A DNA stretch of 64,000 nucleotides from Epiperipatus broadwayi (taxonomy: Eukaryota; Onychophora; Udeonychophora; Euonychophora; Peripatidae): NCBI GenBank assembly GCA_028023455.1, contig JAQFVV010000032.1:2606001-2670000 (forward strand). Direction: 5' to 3'. Made by a program: the position numbers and the translations under genes. The notes under the pieces were generated by a model that was given only the letters and a program-made list of their open reading frames with translations, ran no database searches and had not been told where the DNA came from. Of this stretch, positions 58,531-64,000 are shown one piece after another. Each line of letters starts with the position of its first letter. The stretch's first letter is position 1.

Positions 58531-60440
58531 TATTGTAATGGTATGCACTCTCTCAACAAGATAAGTTAAGGCAGTCGCATCTCACTATAGTCAGATTTAA
58601 GGTCTTCATAAAGGATGCCACGAATGATGTGATTTAATTTTGATATAAAACTATATTTGTTCCCAATAAATATATTTATTATTAATAAATTATTTTATCT
58701 AAACCACATCAAATCAATTTTCACCTTAATTAACTTTACCGTTATGCTCAGATTTCGAACTCAGGGAAGTTTAACAATTTACTCTCTTCAGGGGTTCCTA
58801 TCAATATACTAGAGTAATGATAATAGTAAGCCTCACTAACTCTTTAAAATGGGTTTCATGAGGTTAATATAATAATCAATAAAGATTATTATATTAAATG
58901 TTTGTTCTTATCTTATAAAATCAAATAAATAAATAAAACAAGATTGAAGACTTCATTTAGTTTAATATAAAAAACATAATAATTGTTTATTTAACAAATA
59001 ATAACTTAAACTTTATAATATATGAAAAATTATTTATATATCTACTTCCTTATATTAAAAATATATTCTATTTACTTATGGTAGATATATTTTCTAATTT
59101 ATAACACCACATGATTTTACAACATATATAAAATATAAGTATCCAAATATTAAGACTTTTATATTAACACTATCCTATAATAATTAGATTATGCAAAAAA
59201 TAATCCAATCATTTATATATAATATTTTCATTCGTTAAAATGATTTTATGTAATTTATGTTTATTAATATAAAAATATATATTTTATATCAATGTTAGTC
59301 ATTTATCCATTTATCATACATTATGGCTATTAGACTATTTAGATTAGTATAAACAATGTAGTGTCATGTCATAAAAAAATAATAGTATGTAAATTTAAAA
59401 ATAATTTAATCTCTTACCTCCAAGTTCACTTTATCCCTTCCCCATATTAATATTTCTTAACCTATATCTAAATCTTTATTAATCATAAATAAAAATATTT
59501 TAAATTATTAATTCTCTCTTATCATTCATTTTTTTAATGAAATGAATATGATAGTAAAGGAAATGAAATTAATCTTTGCCAATTCTAATTTTTAAAAAAA
59601 TTAAATGGTATTTATAACATAATAGTCTTAGATGTTCTTGGAATTCGCGAATGAAAATCCTTCGAATATGCAATTTTTAATTTCTTCATTGTTATACATT
59701 GAAGAAAATAATAGGGGATCCCAAGTTGACGTTTAGTTTCCTCTTTGTATGTAAATTTGAAGATATAACTTTATAGGCATTCAGAAAAAGATGTTATTCA
59801 CACATATATATTTGACTAGGCAAGTGCATTTTATATATCCCACGATAAATTGGTGTTCTACCTGCTTTGCATTTTCCTTTTAATGTAAAGTACATTAAAT
59901 TTAGTTGAAGTTTTTATAAACATGTTCTTTTTAAAAAGAAGTTTACAATTAGAACTCTGATTAGAACGATTTTTTATCAAACACTAAAATATATTCTAAC
60001 CAAGTAATTTAGAAATTACTTTCTTTAAAAAAATATTAGAAATTTCTTTTAATAAGTATTAAGTCATTCAAAATATAGATTTTATACTATACACTGTTCT
60101 TATAAATCTAACACAGTATAAGTTTTTATGAGGATATAGCTGCAAGAATAGAATCCTTAATCTTTTAATAAAAATGGAATTATTTTTATATCTCGCTGCA
60201 TGAGCTTACTGAAGCATATCACATTCTACATTGTTACAAGACAATTCGTTATTTAAACACTAAGTTAACTTCATTTCTTTTAATCCGATAAACTGTAGAT
60301 GAACCCAGAGATCATTACCTTGTCAATCGTCTTTTCTCAACAATGTTTTTTTCATTTTAAAGAATGAAAAATACTAACTTACTAAATTATATATTTATTT
60401 TTATAAATATAATAAGAATACAAATATAATGTATACCTAT
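58531..60440. other. AT-rich non-coding DNA
   Basis: Nothing beyond low-complexity sequence is recognised. Confidence 0.5.
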
Positions 60441-60444
60441 TGAT

Positions 60445-62015
60445 TATATGTATGTCATCATCATCATCATCAACCATTATCAATCCACTGCAGGATGAAG
60501 GTCTCTCCAAGTTTAATCCATCTTCTCTGATCTTTAGCTTCTCTTTTCCACAACACCCCTGCACATTTTCTTATTTCATCCATCCATCTCACATGTGGTC
60601 TCTTTCTGGGTCTTTTACAATCTCTTGGAATCATTTCAATTATCCATCTATTATCATTTCTTCTAGCAATATGTCCAGCCCAACTCCATTTCAATCTTTT
60701 AATTTTTTCAATAAGGTCAGTAACACCTGTTTGTTGTCTTACCCATACATTGTGTTTTCGATCTCTTCTTGTTACTCCCAACATACATCTCTCCATACTC
60801 CTTCGAGTGGTCTGAAGTCTCTGTATTGCTCTTCTATTAAGTGTCCAAGTCTCAGATCCATAAGTAAGAACTGGTAAAACACATTTGTTAAAAACCATTC
60901 TTTTCAAACACATAGGCATATTTCCTTTTAGTATCAAGTTATTTCTACCAAAAGCACTCCAACCAAGTTTAATTCTATGATTAATTTCCTCCATTATGTT
61001 TCCATCTGTGTTAATAATATGACCAAGGTATTTGTAACTGTTAACTTTTTCTAATTCTTCATAATCAATCTTTATTTTCATATTTTGAGCAAATCCATTA
61101 AACATTACTTTAGTCTTTTTAACATTTATCTTTAGTCCTACTTTTCTACTTTCATCTGCTAACTCCTGCAACATTTCCTGCAGTTCTGAAGCATTATTTG
61201 CAAAAACAACTACATCATCTGCAAAATCTAAATGACTTAAATACTCTCCATTTACTTTCATTCCTTTAGTTTCCCATTTTAATCCACAAAATACTTCTTG
61301 CAGCACTGCTATAAAAAGTTTTGGAGATATGGAGTCACCTTGTCTTACACCTTTTTCAATGCTGATTTTTCCAGTATCATTATGTAATCTAATTGTTGCT
61401 GTTGCATTTTTATAAATATTCTTTAAAATATGACAATATCCTGGATCTATACCTTGATGATCCAATGCTTTAATCACTGAAGAAATGTGTATAGAATCGA
61501 ATGCCTTTTCATAATCTACAAATCCAAAACATAATGACAACTCATATTCATTTGTCCTTTCTATGACTTCTCTCAATACCTGGATATGATCTATTGTACT
61601 AAAACCACTTTTAAATCCAGCTTGTTCTCTTGGTTGGTGGAAATTCAAAGTTCTCTGTAGACGAGTTGTAATTATCTTGGTAAAAATTTTATATAAAACT
61701 GATAAAAGGCTGATAGGTCTGTAATTTCTAATATCTTCTTTATCACCTTTTTTAAATATTAATATTATTATTGCATTCTTCCAATCTTCCGGTACATCTT
61801 TATCATTTAGACATTTGGTATATAACTTTGCTAAAATTGTTTCTATTTCTTCACCTGCTTCTTTTAATATATCAATTATAATTCCATCATTTCCTGGAGC
61901 CTTTCCTTTCTTCATACATTTAATTGCATGTCTCACTTCTTCATTTAAAATTCTGGGCAATTCGGAAGATGTAATAAGTATAGGAGGTACTATTAATAAT
62001 AATAGCTTTTATAGA
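60445..62015 (-). mobile_element. 5'-truncated RTE-like LINE with (ATG)n tail
   Basis: It encodes the 496-residue RT frame described separately. Upstream of the Met the same frame reads [13 protein letters not shown], so the Met is internal and the endonuclease is missing: a typical 5' truncation at about 62000-62025. The 3' end is a short (ATG)n microsatellite (minus strand; seen as CATCATCAT at 60455-60470), as RTE elements have. Confidence 0.85.
60470..61960 (-). CDS. RTE-like LINE reverse transcriptase, intact C-terminal open frame (partial protein)
   Basis: The 496-codon frame is open to its natural stop. RT motifs in order: [10 protein letters not shown] (18-27), [15 protein letters not shown] (79-93), [13 protein letters not shown] (114-126), motif [12 protein letters not shown] (147-157), motif [14 protein letters not shown] (204-216), motif [12 protein letters not shown] (244-254), motif [11 protein letters not shown] (279-288) and [11 protein letters not shown] (311-321). 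The C-terminus holds [22 protein letters not shown] and [11 protein letters not shown], conserved in RTE-type endonuclease-RTs. All catalytic Asp are kept. The AP endonuclease (about 350-400 residues) is absent through 5' truncation, so the element cannot move alone, but the open frame indicates recent insertion. The annotated Met is simply the first in the remaining frame. Confidence 0.85.
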   Translation of the reverse strand: MPRILNEEVRHAIKCMKKGKAPGNDGIIIDILKEAGEEIETILAKLYTKCLNDKDVPEDWKNAIIILIFKKGDKEDIRNYRPISLLSVLYKIFTKIITTRLQRTLNFHQPREQAGFKSGFSTIDHIQVLREVIERTNEYELSLCFGFVDYEKAFDSIHISSVIKALDHQGIDPGYCHILKNIYKNATATIRLHNDTGKISIEKGVRQGDSISPKLFIAVLQEVFCGLKWETKGMKVNGEYLSHLDFADDVVVFANNASELQEMLQELADESRKVGLKINVKKTKVMFNGFAQNMKIKIDYEELEKVNSYKYLGHIINTDGNIMEEINHRIKLGWSAFGRNNLILKGNMPMCLKRMVFNKCVLPVLTYGSETWTLNRRAIQRLQTTRRSMERCMLGVTRRDRKHNVWVRQQTGVTDLIEKIKRLKWSWAGHIARRNDNRWIIEMIPRDCKRPRKRPHVRWMDEIRKCAGVLWKREAKDQRRWIKLGETFILQWIDNG

Positions 62016-63050
62016 TGTTACTAAAACAATGACAAAAAAACCAAAAAGACAGTCATCATGTTCATAGGATAACATTATAAATTTTTAGTATATATATAAT
62101 TATATGATAATTTTCCCAAGAATTATATCATATTTAAACACCCAAGCAACAGGTTGAGCACATTTTTATTTAATTGGCCAATATTAATTTTTTATTTTCC
62201 TCACTTTAGGAATTGATCCAGTATAGGGATGGGTAAAATGTTGATCATGATCCACTGGTGGCCCACCAAGAAATTTTGGAGTGACCACCCGAATTTAAAA
62301 ATAAGTAATAGTAACTAATGCTATATTACTTTACATTAGATAGCTAAAAATGCAAGTATATGTTTTGCCCATTATGGCTATTATGAATGAGAATCAGATT
62401 TTCATAATCAAATTAGCATGTGTAGTCAGGCACATGCTGATAAATGTGTCAGATGACATGCACCTTTATTTGAAATGTATAATGATGGTGTAGGTCAATT
62501 ACAAATTTATTAGCTATAGTAAGGGCAGTATGCAAAGCAGAAGGCATAACCAGAAGAATTGAACATGTTTAGTCAATAGTGAAGCCAATAACTGTATTTT
62601 GCTTGTGGCAGATTTAAGTAGTTTATCATAAAAAAATATTTTGTCATATTTTAAAAGAAGGGTATAATGTCTGAAACAAGTGTTAAGAAAGAAGAGGTAT
62701 ATAATTTTAATATAGAATAGGAATAACAGTTTTTCTACATAATGATTGATGCAAAATGTGTGTTATATAAGTTATGTCATTTCTAAAAGAAAAGGAAATG
62801 CTGAAATAATTTGTAGACAATTCATTTTAATTTAAATTATTAAAATATATAATCATTAATATTAAATACTAACCTAAAGCTAGCAATCAATTTCTTCTAA
62901 AATATCCATCTATAAATTTCAGTTCTCTTTGTTTTTTTTTTAATTAAAAATTGAGTTTTACAAAAAAATTAAATAAAAAAATTAAGATTTACATCTATTG
63001 CAGCTACTATTTTAATCGCCAACAAATTTTCTATTGCATAACGTGCCATC
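62016..63050. other. AT-rich non-coding DNA between two RTE copies
   Basis: At about 62218-62290 CAGTATAGGGATGGGTAAAA and GGTGGCCCACC look like a hAT left end, but no right end was found. Confidence 0.35.
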
Positions 63051-63054
63051 TGCA

Positions 63055-64000
63055 TATGTAATGCTTTTCTGGAAGACTTTAATGCTAGAAATGAAAGTGC
63101 TGTAGGTAAATTTGGTTATGTTAAAAGAAATGAGAGAGGACATAGACTCGTGGAGTTTGCAGAAAAAGAAAAACTTTATATTATGAATTCTTTATGGACA
63201 TGGAAGGTAGAGCAGAATTGGATTAAATTTTGATTAACAAAAAATATATATTTTAAGATTGTAATGTTCTTAATAAATTAAACCCAGGAAGTGATCATTG
63301 ATTAGTAAGATGTAATGCGAAACTAGAGAGACAAAAATTATTAGGAAATTATTTATAGTTGATATTCCTAATCTTCAGAAACATTCTAATGAATTCAAAG
63401 TAGAACTTGCAAATCGGTTTCAAGTATTAGTAGATTTTGAACATGCTTCAGATTTGAATTAAATTAATAAGAAAATAACTGATACACTTTTAAAAACTGC
63501 GACAAAGATAGATGGTAGAACAAAGTGGAAATTGACCAATAAAATTTCTTCTGAAACTAGAGAATTAATGAAGAAAAGAAGGAATATGAAGATTTATAAA
63601 ATGATGCATTATAAAGGATTGAATATCTCAAATTTTGTAAAATGTTATGAAAATGATATAAGAAAGAATAATTGTGAACTAGCAAGGAAGGCTTTAGAAG
63701 ATAATAAGAGTCTCAACAATGTAAAACAACATTTTGGTTTTGGTAGGAAATTTATATCTGCAATAAGAAAACAAGATGGAATTATTAATAAAAAGAGAGA
63801 TGATATCATGAAATGGATAGAAGAGTTTTAGCAAGAATGATATAGTAATAAAGAACAAATACCTCCTACATCTATTATATCTTCTGAATTGCCCAGAATT
63901 TTAAATGAAGAAGTGAGACATGCAATTAAATCTATGAAGAAAGAAAATACTCCAAGTAATGATGGAATTATAATCGATATATTAAGAAAAGCAGGTAAAA
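63055..64000 (+). mobile_element. RTE-like LINE, endonuclease to RT start, runs off the window
   Basis: 63068-63150 encodes DFNARNESAVGKFGY and RGHRLVEFAEKE, the catalytic GDFNA block. About 63290 reads GSDH, the Asp-His block. 63532-63831 is an open 99-residue linker containing SSETRELMKKRR. From about 63890 [16 protein letters not shown] matches the first residues of the minus-strand copy, and its next bases continue into KGK-like RT motif 0 sequence with substitutions. Stops lie between 63225 and 63532, so it is a pseudogene. The 5' end before about 63055 is missing or unrecognisable. Confidence 0.75.

Noticed and set aside
62216-62300. hAT left end (CAGTATAGGGATGGG...GGTGGCCCACC)
   Set aside because: No inverted right end or target duplication found within a plausible distance.

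Overview
This is a strongly AT-rich stretch of animal nuclear DNA, almost certainly from an invertebrate; I could not fix the species. The evidence is a spliced 5' exon of a metazoan-type PDZ gene with a perfect splice donor, several clades of non-LTR retrotransposon (RTE-like and L1/Tx1-like), tRNA-derived SINE pieces, hAT-, Merlin- and pogo-type DNA transposons, many fold-back elements, and almost no conventional coding sequence. No rRNA gene, intact tRNA gene, CRISPR array or bacterial gene is visible.

Layout. 1-3.4 kb is upstream DNA ending in a small CpG-richer promoter. 3439-3582 is coding exon 1 of a PDZ protein; no later exon could be found, so most of what follows is either its long first intron or intergenic DNA. 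7-10 kb holds a pogo-like transposase relic and a long inverted repeat. 10.1-11.4 kb holds two related SINE-like pieces on the minus strand, one with a hammerhead ribozyme core. 12.05-12.5 kb is a TATA/CRE-like promoter with a GC-richer leader. 14-17.6 kb holds a decayed RTE-like endonuclease and a hAT element. 18.6-26.0 kb is one minus-strand L1/Tx1-like LINE split by a 2.17-kb LTR-like insertion. 26.8-27.05 kb is a fold-back element enclosing a second hammerhead-like core. 28-37.3 kb holds LINE relics and two hAT-type elements. 39.2-41.6 kb is a GC-richer island of unknown origin. 44-49.4 kb is a cluster of inverted-repeat elements. 50.1-52.04 kb is a tandem array of ~380-410-bp monomers, each carrying a type I hammerhead. 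53.16-58.53 kb is a plus-strand LINE related to the 18.6-26 kb one, broken by a SINE and a perfect 357-bp tandem duplication. 60.4-62.0 kb (minus) and 63.05-64 kb (plus) are two divergent copies of one RTE-like LINE; the first keeps a 496-residue open reverse transcriptase frame.

The most interesting content is the hammerhead family. Four cores share CTGATGAG, a stem II of the TGCT/AGCA type, GAAA and a self-complementary minimal stem III. The two in the 50-52 kb array have stem I helices related by a compensatory base change. This architecture matches the known retrozymes and Penelope-associated hammerheads (tandem monomers giving self-cleaved, circularisable RNAs). One copy at 10.2 kb sits beside a perfect RNA polymerase III B box, as in hammerhead SINE/satellites such as the schistosome Sm-alpha family. 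Inside the array a 736-bp Merlin transposon with 18-bp perfect terminal repeats and an 8-bp target duplication has landed in one monomer, and the neighbouring monomer preserves the empty site.

Apart from the PDZ exon the window reads as layered mobile-element debris. RTE and Tx1-like reverse transcriptases, or Penelope enzymes elsewhere in the genome, could supply mobility to the SINEs and hammerhead elements, but that is inference.
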